Origin: Streptomyces sp. WM6386
Lineage (GTDB): Bacteria > Actinomycetota > Actinomycetes > Streptomycetales > Streptomycetaceae
Direction: 5' to 3'
DNA: 64,000 nucleotides
Assembly (NCBI RefSeq): GCF_000972385.1
Contig: NZ_JXTE01000012.1
Span: 1-64,000, forward strand
This document shows, piece after piece, positions 24,508-32,778 of the stretch. The stretch's first letter is position 1. Every line of letters starts with the position of its first letter. Under the pieces are notes generated by a model. The model saw nothing but the letters and a program-made list of their open reading frames with translations. It made no database searches and was not told the DNA's origin. Made by a program: the position numbers and the translations under genes.

Positions 24508-25491
24508 TCAGCGGCCCGCCGCTCTCGCCAGAGCCGCTTCGGCTTCGGCGGCGAGGGCGGATACGAGTGCGGTCGCGGGAGGCAGATCGGTGACGAGGTC
24601 CACCGCCTCGCCCGCCCAGATCGGCGACGGGGGTACGGCGCCGCGTGCCACGTCGGCGTCGTAGGCCCGGCGGGCAGCCGCGGGATCCGCGGCGAGTTCG
24701 GCCTCGCGGCCCCGCCATCGGTCGAGGTAGGTGTGTCCGAGGGTGCGAGCCGTGTATTTCGAGGGCCATCGGGAGCTTCGGGCGATGTCGAGGATGCGGT
24801 TGCGTTCGGTGTCCTGCCCCCGTCCCCGGACCAGGGCCTCGGCGACCGAGGGATCGACGAGCGCCTCGGCCGTGGCCTGGAAGCGGGTTCCGATCAGCGC
24901 CCCGGCGGCCCCCAGGGCCAGGGCGGCAGCCACCCCCCGGCCGTCGGCGATGCCGCCGGCCGCCAGCACCGGCACCGGTGCCACCAGATCCACCACGACC
25001 GGCACGAACGGCAGCGTGGACCGCCCGTGCCGGGCGCCGTGTCCACCGCTCTCGGTGCCCTGCGCCACGATGACATCGGCGCCCAGGTCCACCGCCTGCC
25101 CGGCCTCCTCCAGGTCGGTGACCTGGAGGAGCACCGCCACACCGGCCTCGTGGACCCGGTCGACGAACGGGCTCGGATCGCCGAAGGAGAACATCACCGC
25201 GGCGGGGTGGTGTTCCAGGACCTGATCGACCGCGCGCAGCTCGGTCGCCCAGGTCTGGAACCCGACGCCCCACGGTTCCTCGACATCCGCCAGGATCGGC
25301 AACTCCCGGGCCAGCAGAGCCGGATGCCCGCCTCCCGCCCCCAGCAGCCCGAGCCCGTTACCGCGCGAGACGGCCGCGGTGAGCGCACCGCCCGCCGAAC
25401 CGCCCATGGGAGCAAGGGCGATGGGATGCCGCACACCGAACAACGTCGTGAAAGCCGTCGACAACGTCATGCGCGGCATCGTCTCATCCAT
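24508..25491 (-). CDS. Nitronate monooxygenase (2-nitropropane dioxygenase family)
   Basis: A 327-residue FMN-dependent TIM barrel starting at ATG 25491. ALAPMGGSAGGALTAAVSRGNGLGLLGAGG is the N-terminal flavin-binding signature. GADVIVAQGTESGGHGARHG carries the catalytic histidine region, and PVLAAGGIADGRGVAAALALGAAG the phosphate-binding end. The family oxidises alkyl nitronates such as propionate 3-nitronate to aldehydes with O2. It follows the TIM-barrel/Gfo-Idh-MocA genes after 14 bases on the same strand, so it may share their message, although it has no obvious role in sugar catabolism. Confidence 0.9.
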   Translation of the reverse strand: MDETMPRMTLSTAFTTLFGVRHPIALAPMGGSAGGALTAAVSRGNGLGLLGAGGGHPALLARELPILADVEEPWGVGFQTWATELRAVDQVLEHHPAAVMFSFGDPSPFVDRVHEAGVAVLLQVTDLEEAGQAVDLGADVIVAQGTESGGHGARHGRSTLPFVPVVVDLVAPVPVLAAGGIADGRGVAAALALGAAGALIGTRFQATAEALVDPSVAEALVRGRGQDTERNRILDIARSSRWPSKYTARTLGHTYLDRWRGREAELAADPAAARRAYDADVARGAVPPSPIWAGEAVDLVTDLPPATALVSALAAEAEAALARAAGR

Positions 25492-25505
25492 CACGCACCG
25501 CCCCC

Positions 25506-26372
25506 CTAGGAGGCGAGCTCCTTCGTGATGCGGTCGAGCATGAACGCCGAGGACTCGTGGGCGCGTTCCTCCCAGGCGAAGACGCAGGCGGTCGCGACGC
25601 CGTCGAAGTTCAGGTCGCGCAGGGTGGCGAAGAAGGCGTCCCAGTCGACCTCGCCCTGACCGATGTCGAGGTGCTGGTGGATACGGGCGGTGGTGCCGGG
25701 CGGGTTGAGGATGTAGCGAAGCCCGCTGGAGCCCTTGTGGTTGAAGGAGTCGGCGATGTGCACATGCTGGAGCTTGTCCCCGGCGTAGCGCATCATCGCG
25801 GCGATGTCGGCGGTCGGATCGGCCCCTGACAGATGGAAGGAGTGCGGCGCGCAGTACAGGTAGTTGACCCACGGCTTGTTGAGGGCGCGGACCAGGTCGA
25901 CCGCGGGGGTGTTCTCCTCACAGAAGTCGTCCGGGTGGGCCTCCAGGTTCAGAGCGATGCCTTCCTGCTCGAACACCGGCAGCAGCTCCTCCATCGAGCG
26001 CCAGAACGCCGCCTCGCTCTGCGCGGCGCGCTCTGGGCGGCCGTTGAACTCCGAGTTCATCAGCGGGCATTCGAGGTCGGCGGTGATCTCGATCATCCGC
26101 TTCCAGTAGCGGACGGCCGTCTGACGCTCGCTCTCGTCCGGTGACGACCACTTGTAGAGCGGCAGGACCGAGGACAGCTGAACGCCGTGCGTCCGCAGGG
26201 AGTTACTGAGCTGGGCGATCCGCTCGTCGTCGGCCCGCGGGTGCAGGAAGAACGGCATGAAGTCGTCGCGAGGCGACAACTCGATGTAGTCGTAGCCGAG
26301 TTCGGCCACCGTGCGCACCATGTCGTCGATCGGCAGGGCGCGGAACATGTACGGGTCGAGGGTGATCTTCAC
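25506..26372 (-). CDS. Sugar phosphate isomerase/epimerase-family TIM-barrel protein
   Basis: A 288-residue protein starting at GTG 26372 behind GGAGGTGCC. It is an AP-endonuclease-2/xylose-isomerase-like barrel with metal-ligand positions in [10 protein letters not shown] (glutamate) and [10 protein letters not shown] (His/Asp) and a final [12 protein letters not shown]. Close relatives act on inositols, ketoses or keto-sugar acids. It overlaps the upstream Gfo/Idh/MocA gene by four bases, so oxidation followed by isomerisation or dehydration of one substrate is likely, as in IolG/IolE-type pairs. Confidence 0.87.
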   Translation of the reverse strand: MKITLDPYMFRALPIDDMVRTVAELGYDYIELSPRDDFMPFFLHPRADDERIAQLSNSLRTHGVQLSSVLPLYKWSSPDESERQTAVRYWKRMIEITADLECPLMNSEFNGRPERAAQSEAAFWRSMEELLPVFEQEGIALNLEAHPDDFCEENTPAVDLVRALNKPWVNYLYCAPHSFHLSGADPTADIAAMMRYAGDKLQHVHIADSFNHKGSSGLRYILNPPGTTARIHQHLDIGQGEVDWDAFFATLRDLNFDGVATACVFAWEERAHESSAFMLDRITKELAS

Positions 26373-27385
26373 GCGGCACCTCCGTAGAAGGCGGGACGGG
26401 GCTTGAGGTCGGTGGCGACGACATGGCCCGACTCCAGGGCCTCGACGGTCGCGCTGGTGATGGCGGTGGCCGCGTAGCCGTCCCACGCCGAGGGACCGCT
26501 GGGTTCCATGGCGGCGGCGATACCCGCGATCCACTCACGGAACTCGGTGTCGAAGGCGTCCGCGAACCGGCCCACCCAGTCCGTGAGCACCTCCGTGCTG
26601 TGCCGGCCCGCACTGCGCAGACCGACCGCCGCCGGGTCCGGCAGCCGGACCAGACCCTCCTCGCCCACGGTCTCGCACTGGATGTCGTAGCCGTACTGGC
26701 AGTTGACGAAGACCTCCAGATCGACGCGTACGCCCTTGGCTGTCTCGAAGAGCATGATCTGCGGGTCCTTGAGGTGAGCGAACCGCTTGCTCGTGGCGCG
26801 CGGTGTGATCACCTGGGTGGAGACGATCTCGTCGTCGAGCAGCCAGCGCAGCACGTCCACCTCGTGCACCGCCGTGTCCAGGGCGGCCATCGAGGAGGTG
26901 TACGACTCGGGAGCGGTCGGATTGCGGTGGGCGCAGTGCACGATCAGCGGCTCACCGATGCGGCCCGAGTCGATGACCTGCTTCATCCGCCGGTAGCCGG
27001 CGTCGTAGCGGCGCATGAAGCCGACCTGGACCAGGCGGCGGCCGTGGGCCTGTTCCGCCTCGATGATCCGCAGACAGTCCTCGGCGCTGGTGGCCAGGGG
27101 CTTCTCGCAGAACACCGGCTTGCCCGCGGCTATCGCGTTGAGCACGTGCTCGGCGTGGGTGGGCCCCCACGAGGTCACGAGGACGGCGTCCACCTCCGGA
27201 GAAGCGATCAGGGCCGTGCCGTCGGGCAGCACCTGGGCGCCGACCGGTGCGGCCGCCTCCGTGGCGCGGGCAGCGTCGATGTCGGTCACCGCGGTGACCT
27301 GGGCGCCCGTGACGGTCTCGGTGAGACGCCGGATGTGCTCCTTGCCGATCCAGCCGGCGCCGATGACACCTACACGTACAGTCAT
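26369..27385 (-). CDS. Gfo/Idh/MocA oxidoreductase, myo-inositol-dehydrogenase-like
   Basis: A 338-residue NAD(P)-dependent enzyme starting at ATG 27385. The Rossmann motif [13 protein letters not shown] is at 5-17, the EKP motif (CEKPLA) at about 93-98, and D-x-x-x-H ([14 protein letters not shown]) provides the catalytic His and Asp. The sequence pattern is closest to inositol 2-dehydrogenases, but sugar-specific members look alike. It is coupled to the TIM-barrel gene and divergent from a LacI gene, so the operon is probably induced by its sugar or inositol. Confidence 0.9.
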   Translation of the reverse strand: MTVRVGVIGAGWIGKEHIRRLTETVTGAQVTAVTDIDAARATEAAAPVGAQVLPDGTALIASPEVDAVLVTSWGPTHAEHVLNAIAAGKPVFCEKPLATSAEDCLRIIEAEQAHGRRLVQVGFMRRYDAGYRRMKQVIDSGRIGEPLIVHCAHRNPTAPESYTSSMAALDTAVHEVDVLRWLLDDEIVSTQVITPRATSKRFAHLKDPQIMLFETAKGVRVDLEVFVNCQYGYDIQCETVGEEGLVRLPDPAAVGLRSAGRHSTEVLTDWVGRFADAFDTEFREWIAGIAAAMEPSGPSAWDGYAATAITSATVEALESGHVVATDLKPRPAFYGGAA

Positions 27386-27472
27386 GATCGTTTCCCAACT
27401 GGTCCTGAACCAGGAGAAGCGCGCCCGGAGTTCGCTTCGAGGGGTTAGGGCGCGTCCCTTGGTCCCGGGGAC

Positions 27473-27541
27473 CTAGAGCTTCACGAAGGCGAGCGAGAGG
27501 ACACCGGCCGCCACGAAGAGTGCTTCCCTTGCTGTCGCGCT
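27473..27541 (-). pseudogene. C-terminal remnant of a membrane protein gene
   Basis: Between two in-frame stops (TAG at 27541-27543 on the minus strand and TAG at 27473-27475) 22 codons read SATAREALFVAAGVLSLAF plus VKL. This looks exactly like the last transmembrane helix of a transporter ending in a short polar tail. It lies directly upstream of the Gfo/Idh/MocA gene, where related loci commonly carry a sugar transporter. It is probably a deletion scar, but it is too short to be certain. Confidence 0.35.
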
Positions 27542-27542
27542 C

Positions 27543-27560
27543 TACTAGCGCGCTCTAGTA
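27543..27560. promoter_or_regulatory. Candidate LacI operator of the dehydrogenase operon
   Basis: TACTAG (27543-27548) and CTAGTA (27555-27560) form a perfect inverted repeat around CGCGCT. It lies between the LacI gene and the Gfo/Idh/MocA operon, about 120 bases before the LacI start and 160 before the dehydrogenase start. Confidence 0.55.
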
Positions 27561-27662
27561 CGAGTACGATGATCCCTGTCCAAATGTCATGTCAATAGCT
27601 TGTCGCCGGGAGATTTCTCGGGAGCCCGCTAATGTGGGCGCCGTCGGAGGGTGGGTTCACAG

Positions 27663-28688
27663 GTGGATGCATCGGGCAGGCAGCGGCCCACGATGGCGGA
27701 CGTCGCCGAGAAGGCGGGAGTCTCCCGGGCGCTGGTCTCGATCGTGTTCCGCAACCAGCCGGGGGCGAGCGAGGAGACCCGGCAACGGGTGCTGCGGGTG
27801 GCCGACGAGATCGGCTACCGGCCGGACAGCGCGGCCCGGTTGCTGGCCCGGGGGCGCAGTCGCACCATCGGCGTGATGTTCACCGTGCACCAGACCTTCC
27901 AGACGGATCTCATCGAGGGGATCTACCCGGAGGCGGAACGGCTCGGCTACGACGTGCTGCTCTCCGCCACCGCCCTGGGCCGCAGCGAGGAGAAGGCCGT
28001 CGAGGCGCTGCTCGGCCACCGCTGCGAGGCGGTGATCCTGCTGGGACCCGACGCCGAGCCCGCCTATCTCGAAGAGCTGGGGCAGCGCGTGGTCACCGTC
28101 TCGGTGAGCCGCAGGGCGCCGCGGGCCCGTGTGGACTTCGTGCACAGCGCGGAGGGCAAGGGTGTCCGGCAGGCCATGGATCACCTGGTGGAACTGGGCC
28201 ACCGGCGGATCGTGCACATCGACGGTGGCCGTGGTCCCGGGTCGGCCGACCGGCGCCGTGCCTATCGGGCGGCGATGCGCCGGCACGGGCTGGAGGCGGA
28301 GGTGCGGGTCGTCGCGGGCGAGCACACCGAGCAGGCCGGCATCGAGGCCGGCCGGCTGCTGGTGGCGGAGCGCGACCAGGGCGTGCCCCTGCCGACGGCG
28401 GTCCTGGCGGGCAACGACCGGTGTGCCATGGGCCTGTTGATGGCGCTGACGCGGGCCGGCGTGGAGGTTCCGCGCGACATGTCCGTCGTCGGCTACGACG
28501 ACAGCCACCTCTCACACCTCATGCCGATCGGGCTGACGACCGTACGCCAGGACGCCGTGCTGATGGCGGAGCACGCGGTGCGGTTCGCCGTGGAACGGCT
28601 GGAGAGCCCGGAGCTGGAGCCGCGGGAGGCGGTGCTGGATCCCAAGCTGGTGATCAGGGGGACCAGCGGGCCCGCCCCGCGGGGGTAG
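27663..28688 (+). CDS. LacI-family transcriptional regulator
   Basis: About 341 residues from GTG 27663. GTG 27651, four codons earlier, is directly abutted by the GGAGG site (27646-27650) and is less likely. The helix-turn-helix MADVAEKAGVSRALVSIVFR begins about ten residues in. The effector domain has the usual IGVMFTVHQTFQTDLIEGIY strand and ends TTVRQDAVLMAEHAVRFAVE. It is divergent from the dehydrogenase/TIM-barrel operon and is the obvious repressor of it. Confidence 0.92.
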   Translation: MDASGRQRPTMADVAEKAGVSRALVSIVFRNQPGASEETRQRVLRVADEIGYRPDSAARLLARGRSRTIGVMFTVHQTFQTDLIEGIYPEAERLGYDVLLSATALGRSEEKAVEALLGHRCEAVILLGPDAEPAYLEELGQRVVTVSVSRRAPRARVDFVHSAEGKGVRQAMDHLVELGHRRIVHIDGGRGPGSADRRRAYRAAMRRHGLEAEVRVVAGEHTEQAGIEAGRLLVAERDQGVPLPTAVLAGNDRCAMGLLMALTRAGVEVPRDMSVVGYDDSHLSHLMPIGLTTVRQDAVLMAEHAVRFAVERLESPELEPREAVLDPKLVIRGTSGPAPRG

Positions 28689-28706
28689 GGCGGGCACCGG
28701 TCTCGC

Positions 28707-29120
28707 TCAGCCCTGTGGCTCGCTGATGTTGACCATCCACGGGATGCCGAAGCGGTCCGTGCACATGCCGAACACATCGCCCCACATCTGCTTGTCGAGC
28801 GGCACGGACACCGATCCGCCGGCCGAGAGCTTTTCCCAGTAGCCGCGCAGCTCCGCGTCGTCTTCGCCGCTCAGGCTCACCGAGAAGTTGGTGCCGGGGG
28901 TGTGTTCCATGCCGGGCGGGGAGTCGGCGCCCATGAGGGTGAAGCCGCTCGGGGTCTCCAGCATGCCGTGCATGATCTTGTCGGCCTCGGGGGAGTCCGG
29001 CTGGCCGAAAGAGCCGTAGGTGTTGAGAGCGAGGGTGCCGCCGAAGACCTCCTTGTAGAACTCCAGCGCCTGTCGGGCGTCTCCGTCGAAGCTGATGTAG
29101 GGATTGAGTCGCGAGCCCAT
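28707..29120 (-). CDS. VOC-superfamily (PhnB/glyoxalase-like) protein
   Basis: A 137-residue cytosolic protein starting at ATG 29120. It has the paired beta-alpha-beta-beta-beta layout of the PhnB-like VOC group: PYISFDGDARQALEFYKEVFGG at the N-terminus, MLETPSGFTLMGADSPPG in the middle, and FGMCTDRFGIPWMVNI at the end. Most members of this subgroup lack the full metal-binding set and have no assigned reaction. It is convergent with the LacI gene, 18 bases away. Confidence 0.9.
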   Translation of the reverse strand: MGSRLNPYISFDGDARQALEFYKEVFGGTLALNTYGSFGQPDSPEADKIMHGMLETPSGFTLMGADSPPGMEHTPGTNFSVSLSGEDDAELRGYWEKLSAGGSVSVPLDKQMWGDVFGMCTDRFGIPWMVNISEPQG

Positions 29121-29302
29121 GAAACCCTCCCGGAACGGGGCAAAGAATCGGTAGTCCGGAGGGTAGCCCGGGGCACTGACAACGGCATTCCGGGCGGGCG
29201 GGCCGGCCCCTGCGGTGCTCCCTCGCCCCTTGACTGTCCCGGGCGCGTCCGAGGTGCGACTCTGGGACGAGAGACATCCGCCGAGGGGACTCGGAGGGCA
29301 CG

Positions 29303-30781
29303 ATGGGACGTGATGTGCCGGCCCTGGTGTTCACGCGGGAGGACCGCCGTCGGTACCGGGACAAGATGCACACCTGCCTCGATGTGCTGGCGCAGATGCT
29401 GCGCGAGTCGGGGTTCGAGAGTGAGCGTCCGCAGGTCGGGCTGGAGATCGAGCTCAACCTGGTGGACGACGACGGGCTGCCGGCGATGCGGAACACCGAG
29501 GTGCTCCAGGCGATCGCCGACCCGGCCTGGTCGAGTGAGCTGGGGCGCTTCAACCTGGAGATCAACATCCCGCCCCGTGAGCTGACGGCCGGCGGCCCCG
29601 GTGCCTGGGAGCAGTCGATCCGCGACGCGCTCAACCACGCCGAGGAACGTGCCTCGGCCGTGGGCGCGCATCTGATCATGATCGGCATCCTGCCCACCCT
29701 GGGCGAGGCGGACGTCGGCGAGCACGCCCTGTCCGGTGATCCGCGGTACCGGCTGCTCAACGAGCAGATCTTCGCGGCACGGGGCGAGGACCTGCGGATC
29801 AGGGTGGACGGCGTGGAACGCCTGGCGATGTACGCCGACGCCATCACGCCGGAGGCCGCCTGCACCAGCACCCAGTTCCATCTGCAGGTCGCGCCGAAGG
29901 AGTTCCCGGACTACTGGAACGCGGCCCAGGCCGTCGCGGGCGTACAGATCGCCCTGGCGGCGAACTCGCCCTACCTCTTCGGCCGGGAGCTGTGGCGCGA
30001 GACCCGTATCCCGCTGTTCGAGCAGGCCACCGACACCCGTCCGCAGGAGATCAAGGCGCAGGGCGTGCGGCCCCGGGTGTGGTTCGGCGAGCGGTGGATC
30101 ACCAGCGTCTTCGACCTCTTCGAGGAGAACGTGCGCTACTTCCCCGCCCTGCTGCCGGTGTGCGACGAGGAGGACCCGCAGGAGGTGCTGGACGGCGACG
30201 GAGTGCCGGAGCTGGGGGAACTGACACTGCACAACGGCACGATCTACCGCTGGAACCGCCCCATCTATGCCGTCACCGACAGCGGACCGCATCTGCGCAT
30301 CGAGAACCGGGTCCTGCCCGCCGGACCCACCGTGGCCGACATCATCGCCAACGGCGCCTTCTACTACGGCCTGACCCGCGCGCTGGTCGACGAGGACCGG
30401 CCGGTGTGGACGCGGATGTCCTTCTCGGTCGCCGAGGAGAACCTCCACGCGGGGGCCCGCGACGGCATCGACGCCCGTCTGTACTGGCCCGGTGTCGGCG
30501 AAGTCCCGGTCACGGAACTGGTGTTGCGACGGCTGCTGCCCCTGGCCCACCGGGGCCTGGAGCTGGCCGGCATGGACGCGGAGTGGCGCGAACCGCTGCT
30601 CGGGATCATCGAGCAGCGCTGCGTCAGCGCCCGCAACGGCGCCCTGTGGCAGGTGGAGACGGTCCGTCAGATGGAGAAGGAAGGCATCCACGACCGCCAG
30701 GAGGCGCTGCGGCGGATGACCTCGACCTACATGGACTACATGCACCTCAACGCGGCCGCGCACACCTGGCCCGTGGACTGA
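29303..30781 (+). CDS. Glutamate-cysteine ligase family (GCS2) protein
   Basis: A 492-residue cytosolic enzyme starting at ATG 29303. The ATP-grasp-like GCS2 fold is recognisable by VGLEIELNLVDDDG (metal-binding glutamates), the FNLEINIPPREL strand, and STQFHLQVAPKEF in the active site. Streptomycetes make mycothiol rather than glutathione, so this member probably joins glutamate to an amine other than cysteine, or serves ergothioneine-type or other gamma-glutamyl chemistry (inference). It is transcribed alone and faces the Gfo/Idh/MocA gene. Confidence 0.88.
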   Translation: MGRDVPALVFTREDRRRYRDKMHTCLDVLAQMLRESGFESERPQVGLEIELNLVDDDGLPAMRNTEVLQAIADPAWSSELGRFNLEINIPPRELTAGGPGAWEQSIRDALNHAEERASAVGAHLIMIGILPTLGEADVGEHALSGDPRYRLLNEQIFAARGEDLRIRVDGVERLAMYADAITPEAACTSTQFHLQVAPKEFPDYWNAAQAVAGVQIALAANSPYLFGRELWRETRIPLFEQATDTRPQEIKAQGVRPRVWFGERWITSVFDLFEENVRYFPALLPVCDEEDPQEVLDGDGVPELGELTLHNGTIYRWNRPIYAVTDSGPHLRIENRVLPAGPTVADIIANGAFYYGLTRALVDEDRPVWTRMSFSVAEENLHAGARDGIDARLYWPGVGEVPVTELVLRRLLPLAHRGLELAGMDAEWREPLLGIIEQRCVSARNGALWQVETVRQMEKEGIHDRQEALRRMTSTYMDYMHLNAAAHTWPVD

Positions 30782-30788
30782 GAGCTTC

Positions 30789-31889
30789 TCAGCTCCTCCA
30801 GTCCCGGGCGGCCGTCAGCGGCACGGGGGCCGGCGGCTGCGTCGAGGTCATCAGCTCGATGCGCCGGCCCTCCGCCGACGAGCGGAGCAGCGCGGTCATC
30901 GTCTCCAGTACGTGCAGGGCGAGTTCACCGCCGGCGCGGGGGGCCCGCTGTTCGTCGGCGGTGACGAAGTCCAGCAGGCCGATGCCCCGCGTGCCGTCGA
31001 CGTAGCCCGCCGAGGGCGGGAGAGTGCGCCACTGGGTGCCGCCGAGCTCGAAGAGGCGTACCTCGCCGTCGAAGTGGTTCGGGTCCGGCACCGTGAGGGT
31101 CCCGGTCTCGCCGTGGACCTCGATCGGTGCGGCGGTCGTGGTCACGCCGTCGAAACTCGTCGTGATCGTCGTCAGTGTTCCGTCGGTGTGTTCGAGCACT
31201 CCGGAGACATGGCTGTCGACCTCGACCGGGATCCGCTCGCCCGCGCGGGGGCCGGATGTGATGACGCGCTCGGTGCGCAGCCGGCTGGACGCCCCGGTCA
31301 CGGCCCGCACCGGGCCCAGGAGATGGACCAGGGAGGCGAGGTAGTACGGGCCCATGTCCAGGAGGGGGCCGCCTCCGGTGGTGTAGTAGAAGTCCGGGTG
31401 GGGATGCCAGCGTTCGTGCCCCGGGGTGATCATCACGGCCGAGGCGAACAGGGGGCGTCCGATGCTCCCCGCCGTGACGGCCGCCCGAGCCGTCTGGATT
31501 CCGGTGCCCAGGACGGTGTCGGGTGCGCACCCCACCCCCACGCCCGCCTTCGCGGCGGCCTCCAACACGGCGTGGGCATCGGTGAGTTCGGCGGCCAGCG
31601 GCTTCTCCCCGTAGACGTGCTTGCCGTTCGCGATCGCGCCGAGGGCGATCTCGGCGTGGGCCGCGGGGACGGTGAGATTCAGGACCGCGTCCACGTCCGG
31701 GCTGCTCAGCAACTCCTCGACGGTCAGCGCCCGGACGCCGGGGAACTCGGCGGCGACCGCGGCCGACCGGGCGGCGTCCAGGTCGGCGACCGCGGTGACA
31801 CGGACGGCCGGGTGGCCGGCGAGTGTGTCCAGATAGGCGCGGGAGATGACGCCGAGACCTACGACGCCGATGCGGTGCGCGTCGCCCAC
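30789..31889 (-). CDS. Gfo/Idh/MocA-family oxidoreductase
   Basis: A 366-residue NAD(P)-dependent dehydrogenase. GTG 31889 is chosen because GAGGGGC precedes it and it preserves the HRIGVVGLGVISRAYL Rossmann start. The EKP motif is in YGEKPLAAEL, and the substrate region GGGPLLDMGPYYLASLVHLLG carries the aspartate expected at the active site. It overlaps the ThuA gene by 31 bases and is co-transcribed with it. The ThuA plus Gfo/Idh/MocA pairing is common in sugar (trehalose-, glycoside- or inositol-like) catabolic operons. Confidence 0.9.
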   Translation of the reverse strand: MGDAHRIGVVGLGVISRAYLDTLAGHPAVRVTAVADLDAARSAAVAAEFPGVRALTVEELLSSPDVDAVLNLTVPAAHAEIALGAIANGKHVYGEKPLAAELTDAHAVLEAAAKAGVGVGCAPDTVLGTGIQTARAAVTAGSIGRPLFASAVMITPGHERWHPHPDFYYTTGGGPLLDMGPYYLASLVHLLGPVRAVTGASSRLRTERVITSGPRAGERIPVEVDSHVSGVLEHTDGTLTTITTSFDGVTTTAAPIEVHGETGTLTVPDPNHFDGEVRLFELGGTQWRTLPPSAGYVDGTRGIGLLDFVTADEQRAPRAGGELALHVLETMTALLRSSAEGRRIELMTSTQPPAPVPLTAARDWRS

Positions 31890-32569
31890 AGCATGCCCCT
31901 CTCGATGACGGTACGGACGTTGGGGTTCTCCAGCACGTCGAGGCTGTGACCCGGTGTCGTCACGACGATCCGCCCGGCGCCCCACTGCCGGGTCCAGACC
32001 GCCGGCACGGTGACGGGCCGGTGCCAGGGCTGCCAGGGCCGGGCCGGATGGGTGGTGGTGGCCAGTACGTCGATCAGGTCGTCGTGGAGCACCCAGTACT
32101 GCTCGGTGGTCAGCTCGAAGTCATCGAGGCCCGCGGTGACGGGGTGTTCGCGGCCGAGTTCGGTGAGGGTGACGGTGTGCGGCAGGAAGTTGTCCGACTC
32201 GTCACCGCGACGCTCGCACGGCTCCTTGCCGGGGTGGGTCGCGAACTGGCCGCCCACCAGGTGGAGATAGTCGGAGGAGGCGCGGAAGGAGTCGGCGATG
32301 CCGCCGTGCCAGCCGGTGAAGCCGGTGCCGGCCACGACCGCCGCGCTCAGCCCCGCCAGTTGCTCGGAGGTGATCTCCGACATCGTGACGCACTGGACGA
32401 CGAGGTCGGTGTCCGCCAACTCGGCGGTGTCGGCGTAGACATCGGTCGACTCCTCGACTCGAACGGCGTATCCGTTGCTTCGCAGGAAGGGCACGAACAA
32501 CTCCGTGGCCTCGACCGGCCGGTGCCCCTCCCATCCGCCTCGGACCACCAGGGCCTTCTTCTGCGTCAT
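31859..32569 (-). CDS. ThuA-domain protein
   Basis: A 236-residue protein starting at ATG 32569 with AAAGGA upstream. It has the class I glutamine-amidotransferase-like flavodoxin fold of ThuA (trehalose utilisation): KALVVRGGWEGHRPVEATELF at the N-terminus, VVAGTGFTGWHGGIADSFR near 83-101, and PAVWTRQWGAGRIVVTTPGHS. No nucleophilic Cys is visible at the amidotransferase elbow, as is normal for ThuA. It is first in a two-gene operon with the dehydrogenase. The gap upstream holds a CGAAACTTTCG operator. Confidence 0.88.
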   Translation of the reverse strand: MTQKKALVVRGGWEGHRPVEATELFVPFLRSNGYAVRVEESTDVYADTAELADTDLVVQCVTMSEITSEQLAGLSAAVVAGTGFTGWHGGIADSFRASSDYLHLVGGQFATHPGKEPCERRGDESDNFLPHTVTLTELGREHPVTAGLDDFELTTEQYWVLHDDLIDVLATTTHPARPWQPWHRPVTVPAVWTRQWGAGRIVVTTPGHSLDVLENPNVRTVIERGMLWATRTASAS

Positions 32570-32650
32570 CTCGATCCTTTGCCCAGCCGGTGAACAGCGC
32601 CTTCACTATGCGCCAATCGCCCGCTCCCACGAAAGAGTTGCCGGGTTCCG

Positions 32651-32661
32651 CGAAACTTTCG
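32651..32661. promoter_or_regulatory. CGAAACTTTCG operator
   Basis: A perfect 11-bp palindrome of the CGAAA-N-TTTCG type described for LacI-family regulators of xylan and other plant-polysaccharide genes in Streptomyces. A further CGAAA half-site lies at about 32627. It sits between the ThuA operon and the ricin/beta-helix gene and could serve both. Confidence 0.65.
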
Positions 32662-32685
32662 GCGGGTGGGCACCCGGAAAGGCGG

Positions 32686-32731
32686 TGGTCTGTACCAAAC
32701 CCTTGACATGTCCATACCTCACTTCTTAAAT
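32686..32731 (+). promoter_or_regulatory. Promoter with DasR-box-like element
   Basis: TTGACA (32703-32708) and TTAAAT (32726-32731) are separated by 17 bases, a good vegetative promoter. Just upstream, TGGTCTGTACCA (32686-32697) resembles the DasR-responsive element core TGGTCTAGACCA with two central mismatches. This suggests N-acetylglucosamine-linked control of the secreted protein encoded at 32779 (inference). Confidence 0.55.
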
Positions 32732-32778
32732 CACGCAGTGAACTAAGTCGCCGCCCCCCACCAGAAGCGGATGAAGAC

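Noticed and set aside
32686..32697. A firm DasR box
   Set aside because: The centre mismatches the consensus at two positions, so it is only listed as DasR-like.
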